Shown: piece after piece, positions 43,158 to 51,321 of the stretch
Layout: each line of letters starts with the position of its first letter
Position numbering within the stretch: position 1 is the stretch's first letter
IMG/VR virus record: IMGVR_UViG_3300013099_000018
Coordinates: 1-64,000 of that record
Direction: 5' to 3' (one strand)
DNA from: a virus
DNA: 64,000 bases
Made by a program: the position numbers and the translations under genes
The notes under the pieces: model-generated
The model's database searches: none
What the model was told of the DNA's origin: nothing
The model's input: the letters and a program-made list of their open reading frames with translations, nothing else

Positions 43158-43376
43158 TTATCTTTCAAAATCATATGCTGATATGTAGATTTCCATACCG
43201 CATTTTTCACACTTACATGTTATACCAGTAAATACTAGTTTTCTTGCACCTAATGCCCCAAAAGCTATGTCATAGTTGACATCACTTAAAATTAGCCTCC
43301 CACCGCAACCTTCATGTATAAATACTCTTTCAACTTTACCTTTTTCCCTTTTTACAATTTGCCTAAATCCTTTCAT
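43158..43376 (-). CDS. Small zinc-ribbon protein
   Basis: 72 aa: HEGCGGRLILSD and TCKCEKCGMEIYISAYDF, like the ribbon of transcription or ribosomal proteins. GAGGTGATT precedes ATG 43376. Copy at 60885-61103. Confidence 0.65.
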   Translation of the reverse strand: MKGFRQIVKREKGKVERVFIHEGCGGRLILSDVNYDIAFGALGARKLVFTGITCKCEKCGMEIYISAYDFER

Positions 43377-43388
43377 ACAATCACCTCT

Positions 43389-43730
43389 TTATCTATAAGA
43401 ATTACAAACGTAGTTTAGCATTATCAAAAACTTAACAAAGTTCTTACGAATCCATTGTTTCAGAGATATATCGCATTTTGTTGAAATTTCACCCAAGCTT
43501 TTAATGTCTTTTGGAGAAAATATGAACCAAGTCTTATCACCGTTCTTAAGCATTACAAGGCTTAATCCAAACCTTTCAGCTAATTCGCTTGCCTTTCTTG
43601 AATCTATGTATTCTTCTGCAACTTTAACGCTTGCTAAGTCTATTGTAGCTTCGTAGTTTCTCATCTTTAACACGAAAGGCTTTTCGAACTCTCCTAAAAA
43701 AGCCTTTTTTGCATTTTCCACCTTCCACAT
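43389..43730 (-). CDS. Hypothetical protein
   Basis: 113 aa. Leaderless start: TATA AGTTTATATAAC lies about 28 bases before ATG 43730. MWKVENAKKAFLGEFEKPFV and SELAERFGLSLVMLKNGDKT show an alpha/beta mix without known motif. Copy at 60531-60872; first gene of a four-gene leftward unit. Confidence 0.65.
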   Translation of the reverse strand: MWKVENAKKAFLGEFEKPFVLKMRNYEATIDLASVKVAEEYIDSRKASELAERFGLSLVMLKNGDKTWFIFSPKDIKSLGEISTKCDISLKQWIRKNFVKFLIMLNYVCNSYR

Positions 43731-43855
43731 GTTCTTATTTCTGTAAGAACTGTTATATAAACTTAACTAAATCTAAGAGGTTATAAATATACAACTTATC
43801 TACTTACTATAATATAACCATAAGTCTTATATAGATAAAACACATAACATTACAT

Positions 43856-44704
43856 ATGGTTGAGTATTTGAGGGGGTTAGAGCCAAGAAGAGGTTGTGGA
43901 TATAGACATGTAGGGAAACTATACATTAGAGGAGAAGGGATACCAGTACCATGCCACAGATTACCATTTCCACTGACAGCATGTCCAGTATGCGGTGAAG
44001 GAATCAAGTTTACAAGAGGGTGGGTCAGACTAAACCCAAGAAGACTATTGAGAGAGTGTGGAGATGAGGTCATAGCATGTCCACAATGTGGAGAACAGAT
44101 GGAGAAAGCAAATGAATTTGCAGAAAGAAAATTCGTAAATATATGGTTGTGTAAAGATTGCAGAATTGCTATAAAAAGACACCCAGAGCCATGTTCATGT
44201 GATATTCATTGTCCAGTATGCCATCCACCAGAGAAGGCATTTATGCTATGGGTTGGAGAGAAATTCTATCCAACACCGCATGATTTTGCCATAGAGGCAG
44301 AAAAACTTGGAGTGAGTAAAGCAGTACCATCAATACCAAGAGATTTTGAGTTAGGTAAAACATTAGTCTATCTTGCTCACAGGAAAGCAGTAGACCTATA
44401 CATTGAAAACAAAAACACCTTGGTAGGTTATGAAATGAAAAAGCATTCAGGAATCTTTATGGCATTTAGACCAACTCATTTCGAAATACTAATCAAAGAG
44501 AGTGATTACAAAGCTAAAAAGGAAGAATACGATAAGCTTGAAGAAAGAGGTATCAAGGTAATAGTAGTTCCAGACAACTACGATGAAATGGTAGCAAAGG
44601 CAGAGGAAGAATATAAATCAAGAAAATCTAAGAGACATAAAAACAAAGCTAAGTTTAAGTCAAACAGTAATACCCTTGCAAAGCTCATATCAGAAAATGA
44701 TTAA
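43856..44704 (+). CDS. Multi-zinc-site protein conserved in thermophile viruses
   Basis: 282 aa; TATA AGTCTTATATAG about 30 bases before ATG. Begins RGLEPRRGCGYRHVGKLYIR, then PCHRLPFPLTACPVCGEGIK, CPQCGEQMEK, LCKDCRIAIK and CSCDIHCPVCHPP, followed by VGEKFYPTPHDFAIEAEKLG and GIFMAFRPTHFEIL. I recall proteins with this opening in thermophile phages and archaea but no function. Basic C-terminus (SRKSKRHKNKAKF). Copy at 59557-60405. Confidence 0.7.
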   Translation: MVEYLRGLEPRRGCGYRHVGKLYIRGEGIPVPCHRLPFPLTACPVCGEGIKFTRGWVRLNPRRLLRECGDEVIACPQCGEQMEKANEFAERKFVNIWLCKDCRIAIKRHPEPCSCDIHCPVCHPPEKAFMLWVGEKFYPTPHDFAIEAEKLGVSKAVPSIPRDFELGKTLVYLAHRKAVDLYIENKNTLVGYEMKKHSGIFMAFRPTHFEILIKESDYKAKKEEYDKLEERGIKVIVVPDNYDEMVAKAEEEYKSRKSKRHKNKAKFKSNSNTLAKLISEND

Positions 44705-44732
44705 ATTTTTTAACATTTCTTATAAATTTTTT

Positions 44733-44921
44733 ATGGATATGATGACCTCTAAAGAGAATGTTTACGTCTGTATAATTGTAGACGACACTTCAAAGGTTAC
44801 AAGGGTTAGAGCAGATAACATAATGCAAGCTCTAAACCTCGTAAGAAGAGTGTATAACAATTGCAGAGGTAAAAATGTTATAGTTGTTAAAGAGGAATTC
44901 ATAGAAATCCTAACTCTTTAA
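44733..44921 (+). CDS. Small hypothetical protein
   Basis: 62 aa if started at the MDMMTS Met codons; a longer frame overlaps the previous gene. VYVCIIVDDTSKVTRVRADN and KNVIVVKEEFIEIL are strands of a small alpha/beta fold. Start uncertain because TATA-like TTATAAA is very close. Copy at 59340-59528. Confidence 0.5.
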   Translation: MDMMTSKENVYVCIIVDDTSKVTRVRADNIMQALNLVRRVYNNCRGKNVIVVKEEFIEILTL

Positions 44922-44981
44922 TTTGCACTAAGCACGAAAGTTATATATTCCTTCTATTTTTAATAAGATAGTGGTGATAGC

Positions 44982-45215
44982 ATGAAAGAGGATTTAGGTA
45001 TTAAGTTGGGTAAAAGCAAGGTGAACAAAAAGGGACAGTATTCTTTATCTGTAACAATACCTAAGAATGTACTTGACAATTTCAAGATAGAGCTTGGGGA
45101 TACCTTGGAGTTCTACAGAGTATTACCAGAAGCACTTGAAAGAGACTCTAAAGAACTATACGAATTGCTCAAGGATTGCATTGTCATAAGAATTAAGAAG
45201 GAAGATGGAGAATGA
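44982..45215 (+). CDS. AbrB/SpoVT-like DNA-binding protein
   Basis: 77 aa: GKSKVNKKGQYSLSVTIPKN then LDNFKIELGDTLEFYRVLPE, the swapped-hairpin AbrB pattern. TATA AGTTATATATTC and GGTGATAGC precede ATG. Its stop overlaps the next ATG (ATGA), as in toxin-antitoxin or regulator-partner pairs. Copy at 59046-59279. Confidence 0.75.
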   Translation: MKEDLGIKLGKSKVNKKGQYSLSVTIPKNVLDNFKIELGDTLEFYRVLPEALERDSKELYELLKDCIVIRIKKEDGE

Positions 45216-45580
45216 AGGTCAAATTAAGAAGAAATAAAATTCTGAAACAGAATGTAGAAGTCTTCATTGGTAAAAAGTTAGTTGGAACTATCAAAAAATC
45301 TCAGAATGGCTTAGTCTATGTAACGAGAAGGAGACACTATGACCATTTCTTCAGAAAGTTCAAAGGTTTCGGAATCTCGAAACGGATTATCAACATTCTT
45401 AGGGATATAGGAGTAAAGTCAATCATAATCGTGTATGATACTGGAGAAGGTGAACAACTATACATCTCAGCATTGTATAAATGGCTTAAGGATGCTTATG
45501 AATACGAGTATATACTTGAAGATGGAACAAAAGACCCTCAGTTAGTTCTGTCAATAGAACACATGACTAAGTTAGATTGA
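45212..45580 (+). CDS. Partner of the AbrB-like gene, unknown
   Basis: 122 aa. VEVFIGKKLVGTIKKSQNGL, a basic YVTRRRHYDHFFRKFKGFGI and VKSIIIVYDTGEGEQLYISA. The coupling by 4-base overlap suggests it acts with the AbrB-like protein. No toxin family is recognised. Copy at 58681-59049. Confidence 0.6.
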   Translation: MKVKLRRNKILKQNVEVFIGKKLVGTIKKSQNGLVYVTRRRHYDHFFRKFKGFGISKRIINILRDIGVKSIIIVYDTGEGEQLYISALYKWLKDAYEYEYILEDGTKDPQLVLSIEHMTKLD

Positions 45581-45589
45581 CTTAATATC

Positions 45590-45802
45590 ATGAAAAAGTA
45601 CAAATGCTTTATTTGTGGAAGAGAATGTCCAGAAGGTGTGTCTGGATGCTATCAACGCATCCTTCATCCTTGGGTCTCATCGGATTCGGGATTACATCTC
45701 CTTGACCCCGTTCACCGTGCACCCTCACACGGCACATCTCAAACGACATCTAAGACACAGACTTATAAAGTTTTCTCAATTACACTTGATAAAGTTTATT
45801 AA
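45590..45802 (+). CDS. Doubtful small Cys protein overlapping RNA candidate
   Basis: 70 aa; only MKKYKCFICGRECPEGVSGC looks protein-like (CxxC). The rest reads through GC-rich sequence that folds well on the other strand. No Shine-Dalgarno or TATA at the start. Either a short zinc protein with a random tail or not a gene. Copy at 58459-58671. Confidence 0.3.
   Translation: MKKYKCFICGRECPEGVSGCYQRILHPWVSSDSGLHLLDPVHRAPSHGTSQTTSKTQTYKVFSITLDKVY
45621..45741 (-). ncRNA. Candidate structured RNA
   Basis: GC-rich island in AT-rich surroundings. On the minus strand TATA CTTTATAAG (45762-45770) is 25 bases before a sequence with three short perfect stems: CCGTG/CACGG, GGGTC/GACCC and GGATGC/GCATCC. 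Numbering of the stems is given for the copy at 58520-58640. No known RNA family is recognised. Confidence 0.4.
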
Positions 45803-45829
45803 AAATGCAAACTATACCTATTCTTTAAT

Positions 45830-46087
45830 ATGGTAGTGTACATAATAGATGAATGGGATACTTTCTTAGAAGCAGTAGCAACATCAAGGTACAAACTCTA
45901 CAGAGTTAAGAAATTCGACAACAAAGCAATAGTTCAAGCAAAAGCTGGAAGATTAGGCTTTGAGAAAACATTTGACCTTACAAACCCTCGGGAAAAAGAG
46001 GAGTTCGAAAGAATAATGAACGACATCAAAATATGGGATTTCGTAGAAGTAAAAAAAGTAGTAAACGATGACGAATTCTTTTATTGA
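45830..46087 (+). CDS. Hypothetical protein
   Basis: 85 aa, MVVYIIDEWDTFLEAVATSR, FDNKAIVQAKAGRLGFEKTF; leaderless start about 28 bases after TATA-like AAAGTTTATTAAA. Acidic end (DDEFFY). Copy at 58174-58431. Confidence 0.6.
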   Translation: MVVYIIDEWDTFLEAVATSRYKLYRVKKFDNKAIVQAKAGRLGFEKTFDLTNPREKEEFERIMNDIKIWDFVEVKKVVNDDEFFY

Positions 46088-46097
46088 ATATTACGTT

Positions 46098-46373
46098 TTA
46101 GCTTTTTTTGCTTTTGTTTAAATAATGTACCAATACTTTCATCACTACTACCCCCTTAATCAACTTATCCAAATCAATCTCACTTTCATCGAATCCCAAC
46201 CACCTCAGTAACTTAACGGAAGCTTCAACAAACTTTCCAGTCTTAACTATTTGCTTAAACTCCTCTGAATATTGCCTAAACAACTCATCATATTGTTCTT
46301 TTGAGATACTGAGTATCTCATAAATCACCTTAGATTTTTTAGCTCTATCCAGTATTTCATCAATAATATTCAA
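46098..46373 (-). CDS. Hypothetical helical protein
   Basis: About 91 aa. The start is uncertain: no ATG, candidates are TTG 46373 and TTG 46385. Helical (IIDEILDRAKKSKVIYEILS, YSEEFKQIVKTGKFVEASVK). Upstream TATTGTGGTATAG is the promoter motif of other genes in reverse orientation. Copy at 57888-58163. Confidence 0.5.
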   Translation of the reverse strand: MNIIDEILDRAKKSKVIYEILSISKEQYDELFRQYSEEFKQIVKTGKFVEASVKLLRWLGFDESEIDLDKLIKGVVVMKVLVHYLNKSKKS

Positions 46374-46593
46374 ACTATACCACAATATCTATATTAGCTT
46401 TACCTCAAATCTCGACAATTAAACGAACCCTATAATTAAACTATTCATCGAATGCAACAACATTTCGAATTATCCGAATCAGAGATAAAAAAGAAATCCC
46501 AAACCACAATTTTAATTGAGTAACACCATGAAAATTATTTCCCCTAGGATTATTTTATAACGGTAGCACTTAATAATACTAAATATAAAAAAA

Positions 46594-47601
46594 TTATGCA
46601 ATGGGATACCTATACTTGGCATGAGTCTCTGGATGTACCACGTCATAGCAATCCCAGTAGACATAGTATACCCAAGGGCTAACGATGCGATTCTCGACAT
46701 CGAGGTACGTTAGTAATTCATCCAACCTTATTAGAGTTAGAGGATTAATCCAATCGTTAGGATTGACGAGCATGATTCTTGAATTGTTTATCAAGTCTCT
46801 TATTCTTAACATTAATGAGTAATTACGCCTATATCTATTGAACCACTCTGGATTGACGTACTTAGCAATGTTGTAAACTGATTCAATTATGCAATATATA
46901 GCACTCTTGTAACCAACGCAATCGAACATTCTTATCTCGATGGTATCAACGCTCTTAATTCTATGCCTTCCCTCTTTACGGTTAGTGTTTATGATTATAT
47001 CATGATACCTATGACTTAAGTTAGCCTCTTCATCATATATCCAGTAATCTTCGTATTCATAGTTGTCATAATGCAACGGTAGAGTTCCGATGTGAGGACT
47101 TTCAAGTTGTCTAAGACTTAACACTTCACCGTATCTTTCGCTCTTAAATGGAGCGGACAATGTAATTCTTGTAATATCGAGAACAAATGGGTACATTGCT
47201 AAAGCATGCTCGACCATTCTGCCAAAGCTCATTTCGGGCTTGTAGCTAACGTGAACATGGAAACCGCAGAACATTCCTCCTTTGATATACGAAACTGGAG
47301 CTATGATACATTCTTTTTCTCTTGCAACTCTCGAAACCTCTTTCATTAGCTCGATTAGCTCATCAGCAACTTCTTTCCAGTCCTCAGAAGGATTAGTTCT
47401 AATCTCAAGCTGGTACTCATAGTAGTCTTTGTAAACCCTTTCATCGAACTCTGAGTAAATGTCCTCGATTACGTCTTTCTCATTTAGTAGTTCATATCTA
47501 TCTTCATAGATGTCGATGAGATAGATTTCCATCTCAGCACCAATTACAACCTCTTTTTCAAACTTAGCCTCTAAAGCTTCTTCCAACCTCGAAAGGAGCA
47601 T
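46594..47601 (-). CDS. Amidoligase (carboxylate-amine ligase superfamily)
   Basis: 335 aa from ATG 47601, chosen for GAGGTG 6 bases upstream. EVVIGAEMEIYLIDIYED gives the ExE metal motif, YYEYQLEIRTNPSEDW and MFCGFHVHVSYKPEMSFG the HVHV motif; VDTIEIRMFDCVGY supplies a later Arg. This is the glutamine-synthetase-like fold of GCS2 and phage amidoligases, which join a carboxylate to an amine using ATP. It follows the class II amidotransferase by 28 bases, so ammonia from glutamine may be its nitrogen source. Copy at 56660-57667. Confidence 0.75.
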   Translation of the reverse strand: MLLSRLEEALEAKFEKEVVIGAEMEIYLIDIYEDRYELLNEKDVIEDIYSEFDERVYKDYYEYQLEIRTNPSEDWKEVADELIELMKEVSRVAREKECIIAPVSYIKGGMFCGFHVHVSYKPEMSFGRMVEHALAMYPFVLDITRITLSAPFKSERYGEVLSLRQLESPHIGTLPLHYDNYEYEDYWIYDEEANLSHRYHDIIINTNRKEGRHRIKSVDTIEIRMFDCVGYKSAIYCIIESVYNIAKYVNPEWFNRYRRNYSLMLRIRDLINNSRIMLVNPNDWINPLTLIRLDELLTYLDVENRIVSPWVYYVYWDCYDVVHPETHAKYRYPIA

Positions 47602-47628
47602 ACCCATCACCTCACTTAAATCCAAAAA

Positions 47629-48480
47629 TTAGAGGTAAAATCTCCAATCTCTCCAGATATCCCATTCTTCCTCAACATGGCAATCGCAGTTTAGTGATTT
47701 CCCTTTAACCTTGAACTCGATGAAGTCATTGTATTCTTCTCCGTCTCTTGAATAAACGAGGAGTTCACAGTCTCTTAAAGCTTTGATTTTCTTGACCCTG
47801 ATTTCTTCGAGCATCCATCTTTCTGATGCAAACCATAGCTTGCTGTTTTTGAAACCATAGAACAATGGTCTTTCAAATCTGAATAAAGCAAGTAGGTCAT
47901 CTTTCTTTGAATATATCCAGAGTGCCATGTCCCCGAAATATATCAAGTAGCTTAAGGCTCTTTCGAGAGCCTCGATGAAATCATTGTATTTGTTATACTC
48001 TTCTTGAATTGCTACTCCTATTTCGAATGAGTCTGTTTCAGGCAAATCCGTTTCAACTTTACCAAGTATTTCATAGGTATCGATGTATTCGTAATCGTAA
48101 TCGAATTTAGAATTTCCACTCCTTATGTCCTTGAACAATGTATATTCGTAAAGCATGCCATTGTGAGCAAATACTATATCCTTAAGCTCGAAAGGATGGT
48201 TGTTTTTGTTTTTCAATGGGTCTCCAATGGTTGGCTCTCTGGTGTGCATTAGGAACATGTTTCTACCTACAACAAGCTCACTGAATGGTCTTATCCTATC
48301 AATCATCTCGATGACATCTGAAGCACTGGAAGGGAACTTTATCACGTTTTCACCATTGTAAAAGCCAAAGGCTTTATCGCCTCTCGATTGCAGATAGATT
48401 GCTAGCTCGATGAGTCTCTTGGCATCTCTCTTGTCCAGTCTTACATCACCTAATCCCCAAACTCCACCTATACCGCACAT
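47629..48480 (-). CDS. Class II glutamine amidotransferase
   Basis: 283 aa, GAGGTGG before ATG 48480. Cys2 (MCGIGGVWG) is the N-terminal nucleophile after Met removal. Other family landmarks: QSRGDKAFGFYN, FLMHTREPTIGDPLKN, NHPFELKDIVFAHNGML, DTYEIL. Only the glutaminase domain is present; no sugar isomerase, synthetase or asparagine-synthase part. The ligase next door is the expected acceptor of the ammonia. Copy at 55781-56632. Confidence 0.85.
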   Translation of the reverse strand: MCGIGGVWGLGDVRLDKRDAKRLIELAIYLQSRGDKAFGFYNGENVIKFPSSASDVIEMIDRIRPFSELVVGRNMFLMHTREPTIGDPLKNKNNHPFELKDIVFAHNGMLYEYTLFKDIRSGNSKFDYDYEYIDTYEILGKVETDLPETDSFEIGVAIQEEYNKYNDFIEALERALSYLIYFGDMALWIYSKKDDLLALFRFERPLFYGFKNSKLWFASERWMLEEIRVKKIKALRDCELLVYSRDGEEYNDFIEFKVKGKSLNCDCHVEEEWDIWRDWRFYL

Positions 48481-48516
48481 ACTACCACCTCTACAATAAA
48501 ATAGTCGAACAAACGT

Positions 48517-48535
48517 TATATAAACCTTGCGGTAT
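48517..48535 (-). promoter_or_regulatory. Promoter of amidotransferase-amidoligase operon
   Basis: ATACCGCAA directly before TTTATATA, the motif shared by several genes here. Copy at 55726-55744. Confidence 0.6.
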
Positions 48536-48609
48536 TAATGAGATAGGGATTTAGATATAATGGCTTGAGATTCTTTAGAAACGAATAAGGTGGAAAAACA
48601 AAAAAGGAT

Positions 48610-48864
48610 TTAATAGTTTTTATATTCCTGAAGTAGCTGGACTATAGATTCTAATCTCGACATTAATAGCCTTATATCTTCACCATATTTATCAAGTAAC
48701 TCTGTGAATGTCTTTAGTACAGTTTCATCTTTGTATTTCATACTGTGTAAGATTACAGCTATATGTCCAACTTCTGTTTTTATCTCTCTAAGGCTACTTA
48801 GGACTGCTTCCAGCTTACCATAAGTATACCATACTGTTTTTTCCAATTCAACCCTACCCTCCAT
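48610..48864 (-). CDS. Small coiled-coil protein
   Basis: 84 aa from ATG 48864 (GAGGTGGTTGAG upstream). RVELEKTVWYTYGKLEAVLS, LLDKYGEDIRLLMSRLESIV: long helices. Its promoter, leader and first codons are nearly the same as those of the gene at 49003-49368, indicating duplication of the 5' part. Copy at 55397-55651. Confidence 0.65.
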   Translation of the reverse strand: MEGRVELEKTVWYTYGKLEAVLSSLREIKTEVGHIAVILHSMKYKDETVLKTFTELLDKYGEDIRLLMSRLESIVQLLQEYKNY

Positions 48865-48887
48865 CTCAACCACCTCTATACCTAACT

Positions 48888-48919
48888 ATGCCATAATTGT
48901 TATATAAATCTTGTGGTAT
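48888..48919 (-). promoter_or_regulatory. Promoter with flanking inverted repeat
   Basis: ATACCACAA, TATA (TTTATATA), then TTATGGCAT, an imperfect inverted repeat around the TATA box. Copy at 55342-55373. Confidence 0.55.
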
Positions 48920-49002
48920 TACACTATAGAGGATTAGCAGATAGAACCAAGCTAAACAATTTTAGAATTATTACAAAAAAGGAGAAATAATTAAAGAAAT
49001 AA

Positions 49003-49368
49003 TTAGATTGAAAGTTTTATGATTGGCTCTAGAATGTTCCTGAGTTTTTCAATACCATATGCTCCAGTTGCGAATATTGTTAAGTAGTATTCACCAAAAC
49101 TGTAAGCACAAATGCATGAACCAGGAATTATGCTTGAAATTTTGGATTCATCTCCTTTTCTCACGACAATACTCGCCTGCACCTCGTAGATGTTCTCTCC
49201 GATTTCTGCGACCTTTATCGCACTGTGTGCAAGGATTTTTGGTTGTACTGGCTTGTGTATATAGACTGTTTGACCATCTACATGAACTTCTGCCCCGAAT
49301 TTCTTTGCTAACTCTTCTACTATTTTTACCATTTCCAATTCAACCCTATCCACCTTAGCCTTTGCCAT
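49003..49368 (-). CDS. Hypothetical alpha/beta protein
   Basis: 121 aa from ATG 49368. MAKAKVDRVELEMVKIVEEL, KFGAEVHVDGQTVYIHKPVQ, IYEVQASIVVRKGDESK: two-layer alpha/beta look, no named family. Shares leader and RVELE start with the neighbour at 48610-48864. Copy at 54893-55258. Confidence 0.65.
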   Translation of the reverse strand: MAKAKVDRVELEMVKIVEELAKKFGAEVHVDGQTVYIHKPVQPKILAHSAIKVAEIGENIYEVQASIVVRKGDESKISSIIPGSCICAYSFGEYYLTIFATGAYGIEKLRNILEPIIKLSI

Positions 49369-49391
49369 CTCAACCACCTCTATCTTATCCT

Positions 49392-49423
49392 ATACCGCAA
49401 TTGCTATATAAACTTTGCGGTAT
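49392..49423 (-). promoter_or_regulatory. TATA box inside perfect 9-base inverted repeat
   Basis: ATACCGCAA - TATA (GTTTATATAG) - TTGCGGTAT. The inverted repeat brackets the TATA box, so a dimeric regulator could block it. Copy at 54838-54869. Confidence 0.6.
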
Positions 49424-49424
49424 T

Positions 49425-49527
49425 AGCTCGACATAACAATTAAAACCTCTCGACATATTTATAAAAATGGCTCGATGTAAAGGATATCAAGAATATTCCG
49501 ACAGATGAATGAAAACGGCTCGACATG
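49425..49527 (-). repeat. Operator-like TGTCGAG repeats
   Basis: Four copies of (A/T)(C/T)(A)TGTCGAG or ACATCGAG upstream of the promoter at 49392-49423, at intervals of about 49, 21 and 22 bases. The last two intervals equal roughly two helical turns. Copies in the other arm at 54734-54836. Confidence 0.5.
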
Positions 49528-49554
49528 AGCCTCTTTCGCCCCCCATTCTGGGAT

Positions 49555-49800
49555 TTTTATAATTTGATTTTTATAATTTCGCCCCCATGTTAGTCTCCGC
49601 CCCCGCCTCCGCATTCTATTGCGGATTTTTATAATTTGGTTTTTATTGTTTTCACCCTTTGCTAATGTCCATGCCTACCGTGATTTCCTTTTTGGGGTTT
49701 TTATAATGCGATTTTTATAATGACTGCCGTGTCATAATGTCTGATTCCCACATGCTGACATTTATCGAGCATTTTTATTGTTTTTGTTTTATTTCTGCGA
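49555..49800. repeat. Paired TTTTTATAAT repeats with G/C-rich tracts
   Basis: At least four pairs of TTTTTATAAT-like decamers 15-16 bases apart (49555, 49626, 49697, 49771), separated by C-rich stretches (CGCCCCCAT, CGCCCCCGCCTCCGC). No protein-coding look. The same paired motif recurs near the palindrome centre (52014-52038, 52073-52098). Copies at 54461-54706. Confidence 0.6.
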
Positions 49801-49906
49801 TTTTATTTTTCGCCCATGATTTTAAGTAGCAGTATAGGCATATGTCATCATCATGCTTTGGACTTCCCCCTATAAACCATTCACCGCAAATTCGACACTT
49901 TGGCAT
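49775..49906 (-). CDS. Small zinc-ribbon protein
   Basis: 43 aa: MPKCRICGEWFIGGSPK and DDICLYCYLKSWAKNK. GGGGGTGAAAAC precedes ATG 49906, 5 bases after the amidoligase stop, so they share a transcript. Copy at 54355-54486. Confidence 0.65.
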   Translation of the reverse strand: MPKCRICGEWFIGGSPKHDDDICLYCYLKSWAKNKIAEIKQKQ

Positions 49907-49910
49907 GTTT

Positions 49911-51278
49911 TCACCCCCAAGCTTTTATCTGGTTTACAACTTTTCTGTCGATGCCTAAACTTTCAAGCTTACTGATGAATTCATTGAAGTTGTTACTACT
50001 CCATGCTATTTTTGTTAGGATAGTGTTTAGTTTATCATCAGTTTCGACAAAAATAATTTTAGTTTGTAGTTGTGTTGTTTTGCTTTTAGTTCTATATTTG
50101 GTATTTTGCTTAATTGCAAATTTGCTTAAGTCAAATTCAGAATCTGTGGATTCTTCATATTTTGGATATTTAAATCGGTATTCTAGAGCTTTTAGTAAGT
50201 TTACCCCTAGTTCTTTGCTAAGTTTTATAAGTGGTTTTCTTATAAACTTAATAAGTAGTTTAAACTTATTCCTAAGATATAGTTTATCTAATTTGTTTAA
50301 TTCTTTACCATAATAGTTTATCTTTTCATAGATTTCTTTAGTTTTGTTGAAGTTTGGTTCATCGAAAGGAATTTCGTAAGTTTTTAGAGCAATTGCTAAT
50401 AACGTAGCTGTAAGCAAAACATGGTTATCAACGTCTTTAGGTGAATCTGGGAATCTTATTTCTACAGCATAATCCTTAAGATGTACACAACAGTATTTGT
50501 TTATGAAATGGTTTTTGTAGTTGTCATATTCATCTGGGAATTCCTTATATTCATATCTTTCGTAAGTATCAGGAAAACAAAACATATAGCTAAGCAAATC
50601 GCTAAAGAATAGTATATTTGAGGCAATAATTGTATCATAATCGAGCCATGACTTATTGCCATTTTCCCAGGAGATATTAATGTGTCCACCACATTTATCT
50701 TCAATGCTTATGTTTTCTTTTCCAATTTCTGAAACAATAGCCTTAATAGCATGCCAATAGTCTTTTAATGAGCTAAATGGTTTAGTAACAAATTCCATGC
50801 CACAAGATTCATCGTAATAGTAGTTATCTAAGTATGGTTCAATCTTTGAAATATCAATGTCATCTAAGCTATAATAGTCATTATATGGGCAATAATCCCT
50901 ATTGTAAATGTATTCACAATCACTACACCTATCGCAACAATCACACACCAGTTCTTGCCACAAATAGTTTTCTTGACAAACTTCGCAAATATCTCTATCA
51001 TCATTTTCTTCAAGATATCCATGCCTTATTGCGTAATCCCTTATGTCTTCGGGATTACATCTTTCGCAATATAGTTGTTCATTTTGGCAATATTCACAAA
51101 CTGGGCAATTGTCGCAAATTGCACAATAAGAACAGCTTTCACAGTCATAACCGCTTATTACTGTTTCGATTTCTGTTCCTATTTTGTACATGAGTTTTGG
51201 TTTTATTGCTATTTGCTGTTTTTCCGATTCTTTTCCTGATTCTTCTATTATTTTGTCAATAATCTTATCTAACTCCAT
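49911..51278 (-). CDS. Amidoligase-like protein with Cys-rich insert
   Basis: 455 aa from ATG 51278; the open frame extends upstream but that part is the promoter itself, whose TATA lies about 27 bases ahead (leaderless). KLMYKIGTEIETVIS holds the ExE motif, SCGMEFVTKPFSSLKDYW and KCGGHINISWENG match the PF12224-type amidoligase order. Between them (residues about 45-125) is a remarkable cluster of some 20 Cys (CESCSYCAICDNCPVCEYCQ, CDCCDRCSDCEY). The third HxH position reads HIN. A second ligase, or a zinc-anchored relative, in the cassette. Copy at 52983-54350. Confidence 0.65.
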   Translation of the reverse strand: MELDKIIDKIIEESGKESEKQQIAIKPKLMYKIGTEIETVISGYDCESCSYCAICDNCPVCEYCQNEQLYCERCNPEDIRDYAIRHGYLEENDDRDICEVCQENYLWQELVCDCCDRCSDCEYIYNRDYCPYNDYYSLDDIDISKIEPYLDNYYYDESCGMEFVTKPFSSLKDYWHAIKAIVSEIGKENISIEDKCGGHINISWENGNKSWLDYDTIIASNILFFSDLLSYMFCFPDTYERYEYKEFPDEYDNYKNHFINKYCCVHLKDYAVEIRFPDSPKDVDNHVLLTATLLAIALKTYEIPFDEPNFNKTKEIYEKINYYGKELNKLDKLYLRNKFKLLIKFIRKPLIKLSKELGVNLLKALEYRFKYPKYEESTDSEFDLSKFAIKQNTKYRTKSKTTQLQTKIIFVETDDKLNTILTKIAWSSNNFNEFISKLESLGIDRKVVNQIKAWG

Positions 51279-51301
51279 GTTTAACATTATGGTGTTATTG
51301 T

Positions 51302-51320
51302 TATATAAACTTTGTGGCAT
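51302..51320 (-). promoter_or_regulatory. Promoter of Cys-rich amidoligase
   Basis: ATGCCACAA followed by GTTTATATAAC. It directly follows the end of the 14-bp array. Copy at 52941-52959. Confidence 0.6.
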
Positions 51321-51321
51321 T

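Noticed and set aside
50834-51193. 119-codon frame antisense to the Cys-rich amidoligase
   Set aside because: Its open length results from the Cys codons on the other strand; no promoter or ribosome site.
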